14,008 bases of DNA from JBAXBF01 sp034429745 (GTDB taxonomy: Bacteria; Chloroflexota; Anaerolineae; Anaerolineales; DRKV01), in assembly GCA_034429745.1 (NCBI GenBank), contig DAOUFY010000134.1:1-14008 (forward strand), given 5' to 3'. Position 1 is the first letter of the stretch, and each line of letters opens with the position of its first letter. A program made the translations under genes and the position numbers. This document shows positions 6,411 to 14,008 of the stretch, piece after piece. The notes beneath the pieces were generated by a model that was not told the DNA's origin, ran no database searches, and saw nothing but the letters and a program-made list of their open reading frames with translations.

Positions 6411-7556
6411 TCAGGGGCATGCATTTTTTACATGCTGTTCAAATGTCTCAGAAAAAGCGTGTCTTTTCGAGTTATCACACAAAGCCCGAAAATAATAGTA
6501 CTTTGTTTCAGGTGCAAAAGCTACCGCTTTAAGAGATGACAAGCCAGGATTACATATCGGGCTTGGTGGCAGACCAATGATTACATATGTGTTATGAAGC
6601 GATATGATGTTTAAATCCTCTCTCAACAATGGTAAAGGCCACCATCCATTTCTATCAGCACGATACCCCATGGCGTATTGAACTGTCGGATCAGCTTCCA
6701 ATTTCATACCAACTTTTAACCGATTTAGAAAGACAGAAGCGATAATTGGCTTTTCATCATCAACCACTGCTTCCCTTTCAACAATTGAGGCTAAAATCAC
6801 TCCTTCATAAAGTGATAGACCTTGCCGTTTTATTCCATCCCTAATTCCTTCATCAATCATTTCGTCAAATTTATTTAAAAAGATAGTGATCAAATGTGCC
6901 GCATCAGTATTACGTGATATCGAATATAAATCAGGGTATAAAAAGCCTTCTATTGGATAAGGAGTACTTGAGGTAGAAAAAGCCGGCAATTCCGAAGAAA
7001 AAGAATAGCCATCCGGTCTAATTCGAGCAAAAGATAGAAAAGTATCTTGATCAATATTCAACCCAGAAGTTGGCAAACTTGCAGCAATTTCTTCAATTCT
7101 CCATCCCTCAAGCACCCTGAAAGGTACTTCCATTGGTGTTGCATCTTGAAAAGTCTGCGCTATTTGAATAGGTGTCATTGCAGCTGACAAATAATAATCA
7201 CCAGCTTGAATTGTTTTATCTAAACCTTTATATCTCAAATACATCACAAAACTATTTTCATCTCTTATAAAACCACTTTCTTCCAGCCGTTTTGCCACAA
7301 GTAAAGGAGATTCACCAAGTCCAATTTGAAAGGGTTGCATTTTTCCATCTGAATTTGCCGGTTTTGTTAAATCCGTTTTCTTCTGCGAAAGAAGAAAAAT
7401 CAAACGCCATTTTTCCCATAAGTCGAGATCATGACTTGCTGTTCCAAAGCTTGATTCCACTTGCGAGGGCACAATTTGCAAAACATAAAAAGCCACAAAC
7501 ACAATACATAATATAAGCAAGCCAAATAAAAAGATTATAACGACTTTATTTTTCAT
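6411..7556 (-). CDS. mltG: Endolytic murein transglycosylase MltG
   Basis: MltG cuts nascent peptidoglycan strands at the outer face of the cytoplasmic membrane and helps set glycan chain length. The 381 residues begin with a membrane anchor at about 4-26. A LysM-like segment (about 75-125, GESPLLVAKRL and GDYYLS) precedes the YceG catalytic domain. That domain has EGFLYPDLY at 203-211, the catalytic glutamate E260 in ASIVEREA, VFLNRL and DPTVQYA at about 275-295, and GLPPSPICNPG at 328-338. All the usual landmarks are present. Its ATG overlaps the ruvX stop (ATGA, 7553-7556), which suggests translational coupling; no strong Shine-Dalgarno sequence is seen. ruvX next to mltG is a common bacterial arrangement. 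Confidence 0.96.
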   Translation of the reverse strand: MKNKVVIIFLFGLLILCIVFVAFYVLQIVPSQVESSFGTASHDLDLWEKWRLIFLLSQKKTDLTKPANSDGKMQPFQIGLGESPLLVAKRLEESGFIRDENSFVMYLRYKGLDKTIQAGDYYLSAAMTPIQIAQTFQDATPMEVPFRVLEGWRIEEIAASLPTSGLNIDQDTFLSFARIRPDGYSFSSELPAFSTSSTPYPIEGFLYPDLYSISRNTDAAHLITIFLNKFDEMIDEGIRDGIKRQGLSLYEGVILASIVEREAVVDDEKPIIASVFLNRLKVGMKLEADPTVQYAMGYRADRNGWWPLPLLREDLNIISLHNTYVIIGLPPSPICNPGLSSLKAVAFAPETKYYYFRALCDNSKRHAFSETFEQHVKNACP

Positions 7557-7969
7557 AGAGATGCTTTATGGTCTAAAAATGATTGTAAAATAATTGTTGC
7601 AGCAAGCTGGTCAAAATGGCTCGAGGCGCGTTTTCTTTTACCTTTCATCTCCCTAAAAACAGATTGTGCTTGATTGGTGCTTTCATATTCATCCCAAATG
7701 ATTACGGGAATTTGTGTTTGTTTGCGAATAGCTCCTACCAAACGATTTGCTTTTCTCCCTTCAAAGGTTAAATTCCCCTCTTCATCTAAAGCACACCCAA
7801 CGATGATTTGATGGACATGATTTTCATGTGCAATTTCAACTATTGTTTTAGCATCAACATCCCTTGAAACGTGCTTTACGATTTTCAATGGAAAAGCAAC
7901 TATGCCGGTGTCATCACTAATTGCAATACCAATATTTACAGAACCTGGATCAACAGCCATTATTCGCAT
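7553..7969 (-). CDS. ruvX: Holliday-junction resolvase-like RuvX/YqgF
   Basis: A 138-residue RNase H-fold protein. YqgF/RuvX proteins process pre-16S rRNA 5' ends and have been called Holliday junction resolvases. The three acidic sites are visible: D7 in AVDPGSVNIG, the DE of WDEYEST at 93-94, and D120 in FDQLAATIILQ. The usual DERLTT reads DEYEST here, so the acidic residue is kept but the arginine is lost. IIVGCALDEEG at 55-65 matches the family's IVVG-P loop. The gene starts one base after the stop of the baseplate J-like gene and overlaps mltG by 4 bases, so it sits inside one transcription unit. Confidence 0.93.
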   Translation of the reverse strand: MRIMAVDPGSVNIGIAISDDTGIVAFPLKIVKHVSRDVDAKTIVEIAHENHVHQIIVGCALDEEGNLTFEGRKANRLVGAIRKQTQIPVIIWDEYESTNQAQSVFREMKGKRKRASSHFDQLAATIILQSFLDHKASL

Positions 7970-7970
7970 T

Positions 7971-9608
7971 TTATTGCAAATTGACCTTGTATCTGAAAGG
8001 TAATAAAGGTAAGTAGCCTAACCAACGTGGGTACACTTCAACAGTTGGTTCTTTCTCTAATGAAAAATTATTTTTCAATATCCTAACTACTTGGTTGCGA
8101 GGTAGTCCTCGCACAAGCTCATATATTTTATTAAACGAAATCCTTTCAATCAACCTTCGATAAAATTTCACTTTACTGGAATATCGTTGATAACTTGAGT
8201 CTAAAGGGCGTGGTTTTGTAAGAAATACTGCAGTTACGTTATCCATAATGACATATTTTCCTTCTACTCTCCCATATTCCTGATCTAATATTTTACGTCC
8301 TAATTGCAAGTAATGTTGTCCCACGGCAACATCCCACTGAAGTAGTAAGTCCATCTTCAATAATACCTTTTCTGAAGGTGTATCGTCTTGCGGTACATAC
8401 TCTTCTTGAAGGATTTTGATGTCAATAGGTTGTTCACTCAATAACACTTCGTTATTTCTTGTCCTATCATCCAAAGATGACAATTCTTTGCCTTGTTTTA
8501 CTTTTCCAATCAATTCACTTAATAATAAGTTACGGAGTTTTTCTTTGTCTTTTTCGGTAGTTGTTGGCATAAGCTTTTTCACTTTTAACGGATCAATCGT
8601 TAAATGCTCTGGAATAATATCCAATCCTATCGAGGACTCCAAGACTAAATTACCATTAAGATTAGGGATCTTGTCTAACCCTCTCAAAGGAATTAAAACG
8701 GGGACATCTTTTTCCCAATCTTGATTATTGCCATTTTGTGAAGGCAAATTAACTTCCTCTAGAGTAATCATCTTCAAAGGGCTCAACAAAGCCTCATTCT
8801 CAACTAAAACGGCCGTTCCTTTTGGAACGATTATTTCTTGACTAGATAAATTTTTTAATCGAACTTTTCCTGTTGCATCTTCCAAATACATAGAAACATA
8901 TCCGCTTGTCTGTATTTCCTTTTCGCCACTAACACGGATATCTTTTTTTATCAATGGAATTGTGCCGCTTAAAGACGGCTGTGATTGATCAGCAACTGCG
9001 ATCACAACAAGGGTCTTTTCTTGCTTTATACGAACGGGGGAAAGGTTTATTACTGCGCTAGGTAATACTAAAAAAACGATTACCCCTCCTAATAAGACCA
9101 TACCTATCAAATATACGAATAAATTATTTGCTTTTCTTTGTTTTTCTACACTTGCTTTAAAATTTGCTAGCGGGTTATGTATTCTTTTTACTCTAATTGA
9201 TTTGTGAAACCTAAGGTGTTGTATATCCTCCAACTTCTGTTTATGAAGTGCTTTTACTTTCCTTAGTACTATTCTCTTTGTAATAATTCTTTTTGTAATA
9301 TGCCAATTAGCCCTACGAGCAATTTGTATATCAGGAAATACAGGCAAACCAACCCTTTGGGCAAGCTTTACAATTGAATGGTCTTTTGTAACGAATGCTA
9401 TTTTTACGCCAGCGTTTACCGCGTAGCGGTACAGCAATTCCATACCTAACTGTTGACTTAATTCTTTCTTTATTCCACAAACACGTTGAGTGGGTAGAAC
9501 TAAGGCAATTTGCTCAGCTTGCCGCCAATGAAGTTTATCTTTTACTGAAGCAATTGTATCAAATGTTTCAAGGTGAAGAATTTGAGTTTTCACGCGACAA
9601 AGTATCAC
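7971..9608 (-). CDS. Membrane-anchored baseplate J-like protein
   Basis: A 545-residue protein with four visible parts. Residues 1-100 form a compact alpha/beta domain (QIALVLPT, IAFVTKDHSIVKLAQRVGLPVFPD). Residues 100-160 are a very basic linker. One membrane segment spans about 163-189. The rest resembles baseplate J/gp47 folds: a TGKVRLKNLSSQEIIVPKGTAV stretch, a nucleus rich in L and P, and TTTEKDKEKLRNLLLSEL around 349-366. Phage J-like domains build tail baseplates, but no other phage gene is present and the position before ruvX suggests a chromosomal envelope protein of unknown role. The GTG start overlaps the wecE stop (GTGA); a second GTG at codon 6 could be the true start, since relatives as I recall them begin MKTQ. 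Neither has a good ribosome binding site. Confidence 0.72.
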   Translation of the reverse strand: MILCRVKTQILHLETFDTIASVKDKLHWRQAEQIALVLPTQRVCGIKKELSQQLGMELLYRYAVNAGVKIAFVTKDHSIVKLAQRVGLPVFPDIQIARRANWHITKRIITKRIVLRKVKALHKQKLEDIQHLRFHKSIRVKRIHNPLANFKASVEKQRKANNLFVYLIGMVLLGGVIVFLVLPSAVINLSPVRIKQEKTLVVIAVADQSQPSLSGTIPLIKKDIRVSGEKEIQTSGYVSMYLEDATGKVRLKNLSSQEIIVPKGTAVLVENEALLSPLKMITLEEVNLPSQNGNNQDWEKDVPVLIPLRGLDKIPNLNGNLVLESSIGLDIIPEHLTIDPLKVKKLMPTTTEKDKEKLRNLLLSELIGKVKQGKELSSLDDRTRNNEVLLSEQPIDIKILQEEYVPQDDTPSEKVLLKMDLLLQWDVAVGQHYLQLGRKILDQEYGRVEGKYVIMDNVTAVFLTKPRPLDSSYQRYSSKVKFYRRLIERISFNKIYELVRGLPRNQVVRILKNNFSLEKEPTVEVYPRWLGYLPLLPFRYKVNLQ

Positions 9609-10732
9609 ACATGAAATTGTGTTACATTATGTATAATATACTCCAGTTCACTTTCCGACAAGGTGTTATAAAAGGGTAATCTGACTAGCCTATCACTAAT
9701 ATCTTCAGTTACTGGACAATCTCCATTTTTCCAACCATACTTTTTGCCCATTTCCGAAAGATGAAGAGGGACATAATGAAAAACACTTAGGATACCCTTT
9801 TCTTTTAAGAACGAAATAAAGGCTTGCCGTGTTTCAAGCGAAGGCAATAATAAATAAAACATGTGATAGGATTGTTCCGTATAGTTTGGCACACATGGTA
9901 ATTCAATATGATTTGCATGTGCCCAGGGAGTTAGCCTTTCTTCGTAATATTCCCAAATCATTTTTCTTTTAGCTTGAATAGTATCGGAAACTTCCAATTG
10001 AGCATAGAGAAATGCAGCTAAGATATCCGAGGGTAAATAGCTTGATCCAACATCCACCCAAGTATATTTATCTACTTGTCCACGATAAAACCGGCTCCTA
10101 TCAGTTCCTTTCTCTCGGATAATCTCCGCTCTTTCATTGTACTGGGGATCATTTATGATTATAGCCCCCCCTTCTCCACAGGTAACATTTTTTGTCTCAT
10201 GAAAACTCTGGATCGCTAAAGCCCCAAAACTTCCTAAATATTTCCCCTTGTACTTTCCAAACAACCCGTGCGCATTATCTTCAACCACAGGAATATTATA
10301 CTTAGATGAAATTTCCATAATGGGATCCATGTCACACCCCACACCTGCATAATGCACCACAACAATGGCTTTTGTCTTTGGTGTTATCAACTTCTCGATT
10401 TTGGTTTCATCAATATTTAAGGTGTGTGGGTGAATATCTGCAAATATCGGCTTTGCTCCTCGCAATACAAAAGCGTTCACAGAAGAAACAAAAGTGAATG
10501 ATGGAACAATGACTTCATCTCCTTCTTGAATATTTAATAAAAATGCAGCCATTTCCAGTGCATGAGTGCCGGAAGTTGTCAGCAGCACCTTTTGCACTCC
10601 CAGTTTTGATTCTAGCCAAGAATGGCACTTTTTTGTAAATGGTCCGTCCCCTGAAATATGGGCATTTTCAATCGCTTGTTGAATATACAAAAGTTCATTT
10701 CCCAACAAGCTCGGTTTATTGAATTCGATCAT
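9605..10732 (-). CDS. wecE: dTDP-4-amino-4,6-dideoxygalactose transaminase WecE
   Basis: This PLP enzyme transfers the amino group of glutamate to dTDP-4-keto-6-deoxyglucose to make dTDP-Fuc4N. The 375 residues follow E. coli WecE closely from memory: GDGPFTKKC, MAAFLLNIQ-GDEVIVPSFTFVS, NAFVLRGAK, VHYAGV, SFHETKN with the PLP lysine at K181, AEIIREKGTDRS and RGQVDKYTW. The loop EDNAHG at 151-156 holds the aspartate that contacts the pyridine ring; E. coli has Q where this has H. AAGGA lies about 7 bases before the ATG. A WecD-like acetyltransferase gene precedes it by 24 bases, so the two steps to dTDP-Fuc4NAc are adjacent. Its TGA overlaps the next gene's GTG. Confidence 0.93.
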   Translation of the reverse strand: MIEFNKPSLLGNELLYIQQAIENAHISGDGPFTKKCHSWLESKLGVQKVLLTTSGTHALEMAAFLLNIQEGDEVIVPSFTFVSSVNAFVLRGAKPIFADIHPHTLNIDETKIEKLITPKTKAIVVVHYAGVGCDMDPIMEISSKYNIPVVEDNAHGLFGKYKGKYLGSFGALAIQSFHETKNVTCGEGGAIIINDPQYNERAEIIREKGTDRSRFYRGQVDKYTWVDVGSSYLPSDILAAFLYAQLEVSDTIQAKRKMIWEYYEERLTPWAHANHIELPCVPNYTEQSYHMFYLLLPSLETRQAFISFLKEKGILSVFHYVPLHLSEMGKKYGWKNGDCPVTEDISDRLVRLPFYNTLSESELEYIIHNVTQFHV

Positions 10733-10756
10733 AATTTTTCCTTACCTCATTTTGTG

Positions 10757-11497
10757 TTATTCATCAAACCACTTATGAAATGTATAATATGCATGACTGA
10801 TCTCAAAACCCAATCGTGCCCAAATCTTTTGTGAAGCTAAATTAACAATTTGGGTAGAAATCAGCATTTGGTTTAAACCTTGTTCTTGAAACCATCGCAA
10901 AGCAAAGATCATCAATGATCTGCCAATTCCAAGGCCTTGTGTTTCTGGGGATACACCAAATAATATCCCTTCTCCAAGCAATGGCGGGCGAATTTTTAAG
11001 GTAAGAAAACCTTTTATTTCATGTTGATGTTCTGCAACTATAATAGCATCTGCAAATTGAGGATTGGTGCAGGACTGAAAAGCCCAATCTGCATAAGCTT
11101 CATCGCATAAATGCTTAGGTAATCTCTCATCAGCATGATAATGTCCTTTATATCCTTTAAAAGCTTTTTCAGCAACTGCTTTTATTTTCTCAGTATCTTC
11201 AGGAGAAAATTTCCTTACCTTTGCTATTCCCTCATCTACAGGTATGGGTTCAATTAAGCTTCTTACATAATACACTAAGGTATCCATTAGGATAAATCCA
11301 TCTCTCTGCATCTGTTGGACAGTTTTCATTTCATTAGAAAGGCAGCGGGCTATTAGCAAGACAATATCATGATCTTTGCAAAAATTAAGAACTTCTGAAT
11401 AATTGCTATCATTTACATTATTAGCTCTAGCAGTTCGAATACCAAATCGCTTATAATCTATATCAGAAAATACAACAGATGGATGAATAATGTTCAT
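10757..11497 (-). CDS. wecD: WecD-like GNAT N-acetyltransferase
   Basis: A 246-residue protein with a C-terminal GNAT domain. The acetyl-CoA loop reads VSPETQGLGIGRSL, with QGLGIG at residues 187-192, and STQIVNLASQKIW follows. The N-terminal half (FSDIDYKRFGIRTARA at 10-25, then LLIARCLSNE) resembles the WecD-specific half that begins with a TWENAFFG-like motif. WecD acetylates the amino group of dTDP-Fuc4N with acetyl-CoA, and the next gene is wecE, which makes that substrate. The context is therefore strong even though overall similarity to E. coli WecD is modest. The tyrosine usual in the LYxxxGF motif of GNATs is a tryptophan here (W226 in IWARLGF), so the catalytic acid may differ. It starts 28 bases after the glycosyltransferase gene, with AGGA about 12 bases upstream. 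Confidence 0.78.
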   Translation of the reverse strand: MNIIHPSVVFSDIDYKRFGIRTARANNVNDSNYSEVLNFCKDHDIVLLIARCLSNEMKTVQQMQRDGFILMDTLVYYVRSLIEPIPVDEGIAKVRKFSPEDTEKIKAVAEKAFKGYKGHYHADERLPKHLCDEAYADWAFQSCTNPQFADAIIVAEHQHEIKGFLTLKIRPPLLGEGILFGVSPETQGLGIGRSLMIFALRWFQEQGLNQMLISTQIVNLASQKIWARLGFEISHAYYTFHKWFDE

Positions 11498-11525
11498 TTA
11501 TTTTTATTCCTAATCAGTTTATCAT

Positions 11526-12452
11526 TTAAGATTGAACTTTTTCTCTAATGGTATATACTGGTTTTTGAATAGCATTATAAAACATTCGCGCCAAATACTC
11601 ACCAATAATTCCCAACGCAAACAACTGTGCTCCTGAAAATATGGCGATAGTAGAAGCTAGGAAAGGAAAACCTGGATATTTGCCTCCTTCAAGGAAATAC
11701 CTTCCTACATCATACATTAGAATTCCTATTCCAAATAAAACAAAGAAAAAGCCTAAAAAGCTCGCAAAACGAAGTGGGAAAGTGCTAAAGCCAATTGTCA
11801 TATTAATAGCATGGGTAAGCAGTTTTCTGAATGTGTAATGAGATACACCGCGTAATCTTGGGTTATGCTTTGTTGGTACAGCAGAATAACGCGCTGCTCC
11901 CCAAGTCAACAGTACATCAATATTTACATAAGGGTTTTGAAAATGACGGAAGGCTTCCCGAATATGGGTCTTAAAAGCCCTGAATGCGCCAACATTTCTC
12001 GCTACAGCGACTCCCAAAGTGTTTTGCAAAGTCAATTTAGTCAACAATGAAGCTAGGTCTCTCCACAAACCATGCTGTTCCTTCATAGGTGTTCCATAGA
12101 CTACATCATAACCTTTTGAAAGTTCTTCCAATAGTCTGGGAACTTCCTCGGGTGGATGCTGGAGATCATCATCCATTGTAACAATCACTTCTTTAGTTGC
12201 AGTAAAAATGCCTGCCAATAATGCATTATGTTGCCCATAATTTCGCATTAGATCAATACCTACAACAAATGGATATTGAATAATTAACTGACGAATGACT
12301 TCCCAGCTTTGATCGCGGCTTCCATCATTCACCATAATGACTTCATAATCTGACACATTTCTACTTAACATTGTTGATAATTGATTCAACAATTCAGGTA
12401 AAATTTCCGCACTATTATAAACAGGAATAACTACTGAAACTGAACTGTTCAT
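11526..12452 (-). CDS. Polyprenyl-phosphate glycosyltransferase, GT2 (DPM1/GtrB type)
   Basis: A 308-residue inverting family 2 glycosyltransferase with a GT-A domain. VVIPVYNS is at 7-14, VNDGSRDQSW at 41-50, RNYGQHNALLAG at 70-81, and the metal-binding DDD at 94-96 in MDDDLQHPPEE. GVSHYTF at 202-208 corresponds to the family's G-S-Y-F motif. Two membrane segments follow at about 226-250 and 262-287, ending in ALGIIGEYLARMF. This is the ArnC/GtrB/DPM1 layout: enzymes that move a sugar from a nucleotide donor to a polyprenyl phosphate at the inner membrane face. Which sugar is not readable from sequence; proximity to wecD-wecE makes an amino-deoxy sugar possible. It starts 1 base after the methyltransferase stop. 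Confidence 0.92.
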   Translation of the reverse strand: MNSSVSVVIPVYNSAEILPELLNQLSTMLSRNVSDYEVIMVNDGSRDQSWEVIRQLIIQYPFVVGIDLMRNYGQHNALLAGIFTATKEVIVTMDDDLQHPPEEVPRLLEELSKGYDVVYGTPMKEQHGLWRDLASLLTKLTLQNTLGVAVARNVGAFRAFKTHIREAFRHFQNPYVNIDVLLTWGAARYSAVPTKHNPRLRGVSHYTFRKLLTHAINMTIGFSTFPLRFASFLGFFFVLFGIGILMYDVGRYFLEGGKYPGFPFLASTIAIFSGAQLFALGIIGEYLARMFYNAIQKPVYTIREKVQS

Positions 12453-12453
12453 A

Positions 12454-13095
12454 CTATGATTTATTTTTCCTCACAATGATTGTGAAATCATATAATTCAT
12501 AATCATGAAACAAAGCCACATTGCGGGAATAATTCCGCTTGCAGTAATCAAAGAAAAAGCAAGGATCAGCATAATACAAATCCTGCCTTGCCTCCATGTA
12601 CTCTTTATCTGAATAGCATGTAAGCAGATTAAAAGCAAAACCCTTGTAACTGAGTTGGTTAAATTGGTCTAAAGTGCGAAGGATGTACTCTGTCCATTGT
12701 TTATCGGTATTATCAATTTTTTTATTAAAAATTCCACTTTCGACAACATAATCGCAACAAGGAATTTCTTGCAAATTTGAGGTAAAAAATATTTGAGGTT
12801 TTCCGATAAAAGATTTCTTTGCACTGATCAGCATCTCTTCTACAATATCATAACCATAATATTGACAAGAAATCTTTTGCCTAACTAAATAATCTGCAAG
12901 TGCACCATAGCCGCACCCAAAGTCCAATATTGAAAAGTGGGTGGATAAATCTGCAACCTTCAATAACTGCTCAAATCGAATATCCATTGCTTGTTGAGAT
13001 TTATAATCCACGCCTTCTGGCGAAGCGCCGAAGGTTTTTATTTTTTGGGCAAAAAATTCTTTAATTGAATTTAAATCCACATCATTTGTAGTCAT
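12454..13095 (-). CDS. Class I SAM-dependent methyltransferase
   Basis: A 213-residue protein with the SAM-binding motif ILDFGCGYG at 56-64 and the acidic GYD at 81-83 that usually contacts the ribose of SAM. The C-terminal half (YSDKEYMEARQDLYYADPCFFFDYCKRNYS) is rich in aromatic residues and suggests a small-molecule or sugar acceptor, but the substrate cannot be named. Its ATG overlaps the TGA of the wbqC gene (ATGA, 13092-13095), so translation is normally coupled to that gene, which carries a premature stop here. It ends in TAG, one base before the glycosyltransferase ATG. The setting suggests modification of a glycan or its precursor. Confidence 0.88.
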   Translation of the reverse strand: MTTNDVDLNSIKEFFAQKIKTFGASPEGVDYKSQQAMDIRFEQLLKVADLSTHFSILDFGCGYGALADYLVRQKISCQYYGYDIVEEMLISAKKSFIGKPQIFFTSNLQEIPCCDYVVESGIFNKKIDNTDKQWTEYILRTLDQFNQLSYKGFAFNLLTCYSDKEYMEARQDLYYADPCFFFDYCKRNYSRNVALFHDYELYDFTIIVRKNKS

Positions 13096-13790
13096 TTTTC
13101 TCCTCTTATATAACTCAATGCCTTATCTCCCGTCATAAACAACAAATCTATAATTGATACCTGTGGGTCATACGGTGGGTATAGCTGGGGGTATTCTTCA
13201 TAATCATAGGTCATATATTCCAGACTTATTCCTTCTCGAGTAAACATATCTTCCTTGATGTAAGCTTTCGCCGACGGACCAGAAATATAATCCGTAACAC
13301 CCAACTGGGTTAAGATATTAATAAGACGCTCCGTTTTTCTCCCTTCAGCGATAATTTCCGAAGAACGCATAAATTTTGTATCTTTTATTCCAAGCAATTC
13401 ACAAAGTTTAATAGTGTATTCAATCGTATAATCAGCTAAAAGTTTTGGCTGCCAATCAAAATAAAAATACCTGATGACATCTTTATATTGATTAAAATAA
13501 GGTGCTTTGCTGTATGCTTGCTGAATAGCATTCCAATGCTTTTTTTGCCAAGGCCGATGGTAATCTATTTCCACTTGATTGATAGGGGTATGTTAAATTA
13601 CTACTCCAGAACTATGTACTGGTATAGTCAACCAAATAGTGCCTTGATGAGTTTTTATTCTATTTCTGTTGCGCCATCCGTGTTTGTCATATTGAACATC
13701 ATCATAAAAAATGAATATATCCGATTTATCAATTTGATGAAAATAGCCTCGCCAAGGGATGTATGAAGGTTGAATGATCGCACATTTCAT
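13092..13790 (-). pseudogene. WbqC-family protein interrupted by in-frame TAA
   Basis: The frame from ATG 13790 to TGA 13092 covers 232 codons and is open apart from one TAA at 13593-13595 (codon 66). Before it come IIQPSYIPWRGYF, FYDDVQYDKHGWRNRN and IKTHQGTIWLTIPV, and after it, in the same frame, INQVEIDYHRPWQKKHW, YSKAPYF, LGVTDYISGPSAKAY and YPPYDPQVSIIDLLFM. Together these are the conserved blocks of the WbqC-like family (PF08889) over its usual length of about 230. The second half has only a GTG (13574) and no ribosome binding site, so it is not a separate gene. WbqC proteins occur in O-antigen and other glycan clusters; their reaction is not established. The break could be a recent mutation, a base error or a read-through stop. 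Confidence 0.85.
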
Positions 13791-13798
13791 AAGTATTA

Positions 13799-14008
13799 TT
13801 AACTGAAGTACTTTTGAGATACTTCTTCTCCGATTACATAAGGTGGTCTATCAATGCTTCCATCAAATACTCGTCCCAAATACTCTCCAATAATTCCTAA
13901 AGAAAAAAGTTGAATTCCACTAAATACTGAAATAATTGAAGCGAGAAATGGAAAGCCTGGTATGCTGCCAACAAAAAAATATATGCCAATTACATAGAAA
14001 AAAATCAA
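13799..14008 (-). CDS. Polyprenyl-phosphate glycosyltransferase (C-terminus only)
   Basis: Only the last 69 or so residues lie in the window; the frame runs open through the right edge, so the true start is outside. It contains the end of one membrane segment and a second one, with GFPFLASIISVFSGIQLFSLGIIGEYLGRVF, followed by a short charged tail. The segment matches the C-terminus of the GT2 protein at 11526-12452 (GFPFLAS, FSG, QLF, LGIIGEYL, P-Y-I), so the two are paralogues of the GtrB/DPM1 type. The catalytic domain is not visible. It ends 8 bases before the wbqC start and likely shares its transcript. Confidence 0.85.
   Translation of the reverse strand: MIFFYVIGIYFFVGSIPGFPFLASIISVFSGIQLFSLGIIGEYLGRVFDGSIDRPPYVIGEEVSQKYFS

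Noticed and set aside
7971..9608. Prophage remnant
   Set aside because: Only one baseplate-like protein is present, it has a membrane anchor, and it is embedded without gaps among chromosomal genes.
8416..9679. Plus-strand open frames of about 100 codons opposite the baseplate J-like and wecE genes
   Set aside because: They are antisense to well-supported genes, have no recognisable family pattern and no ribosome binding sites; they reflect base composition.
13092..13574. A separate gene of 160 codons starting at GTG 13574
   Set aside because: It shares its frame with the upstream 65-codon piece, has no ribosome binding site, and both pieces are parts of one WbqC-family protein.

Overview
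The window is an AT-rich piece of bacterial chromosome in which every supportable gene lies on the minus strand, so it reads right to left. The gene set is dense and mostly housekeeping, with no mobile element, rRNA, tRNA or CRISPR array. A membrane-anchored baseplate J-like protein upstream of ruvX and mltG, two tandem thioredoxin reductases and a groES without groEL remind me of Chloroflexota (Anaerolineae-like bacteria). That assignment is an inference from gene content and recall, roughly even odds, not a computed result.

Right part (14008 to about 9605): a surface-glycan cluster. In transcription order it holds the C-terminus of a polyprenyl-phosphate glycosyltransferase, a WbqC-family gene broken by one in-frame TAA, a SAM methyltransferase, a second full-length glycosyltransferase of the same type, a WecD-like N-acetyltransferase and a WecE aminotransferase. 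WecE and WecD together would turn dTDP-4-keto-6-deoxyglucose into dTDP-4-acetamido-4,6-dideoxygalactose (dTDP-Fuc4NAc). The glycosyltransferases could use sugars of this kind for lipid-linked transfer.

Middle (9608 to 5092): a tightly packed run joined to the sugar genes by a GTGA stop/start overlap. It holds the baseplate J-like membrane protein, ruvX, mltG (overlapping ruvX by ATGA), a SanA/YdcF-type membrane protein and an HD-domain hydrolase gene interrupted by one in-frame TAG. Several of these act in or at the cell envelope.

Left part (5082 to 1): a strong extended -10 promoter drives rpsO and pnp, the classic S15/PNPase pair. The predicted transcript begins at the foot of a 5' hairpin, and the rpsO-pnp gap holds two mutually exclusive hairpins plus a weak terminator-like stem. 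groES follows, then an intrinsic terminator whose U-tract touches the Shine-Dalgarno sequence of the next gene, then two tandem thioredoxin reductase genes, the last cut by the window edge.

The points most worth checking are two otherwise intact genes each with a single premature stop, the rpsO leader and rpsO-pnp RNA structures, the terminator abutting the thioredoxin reductase ribosome binding site, and the loss of the NADPH-recognition motif in one of the two reductases.
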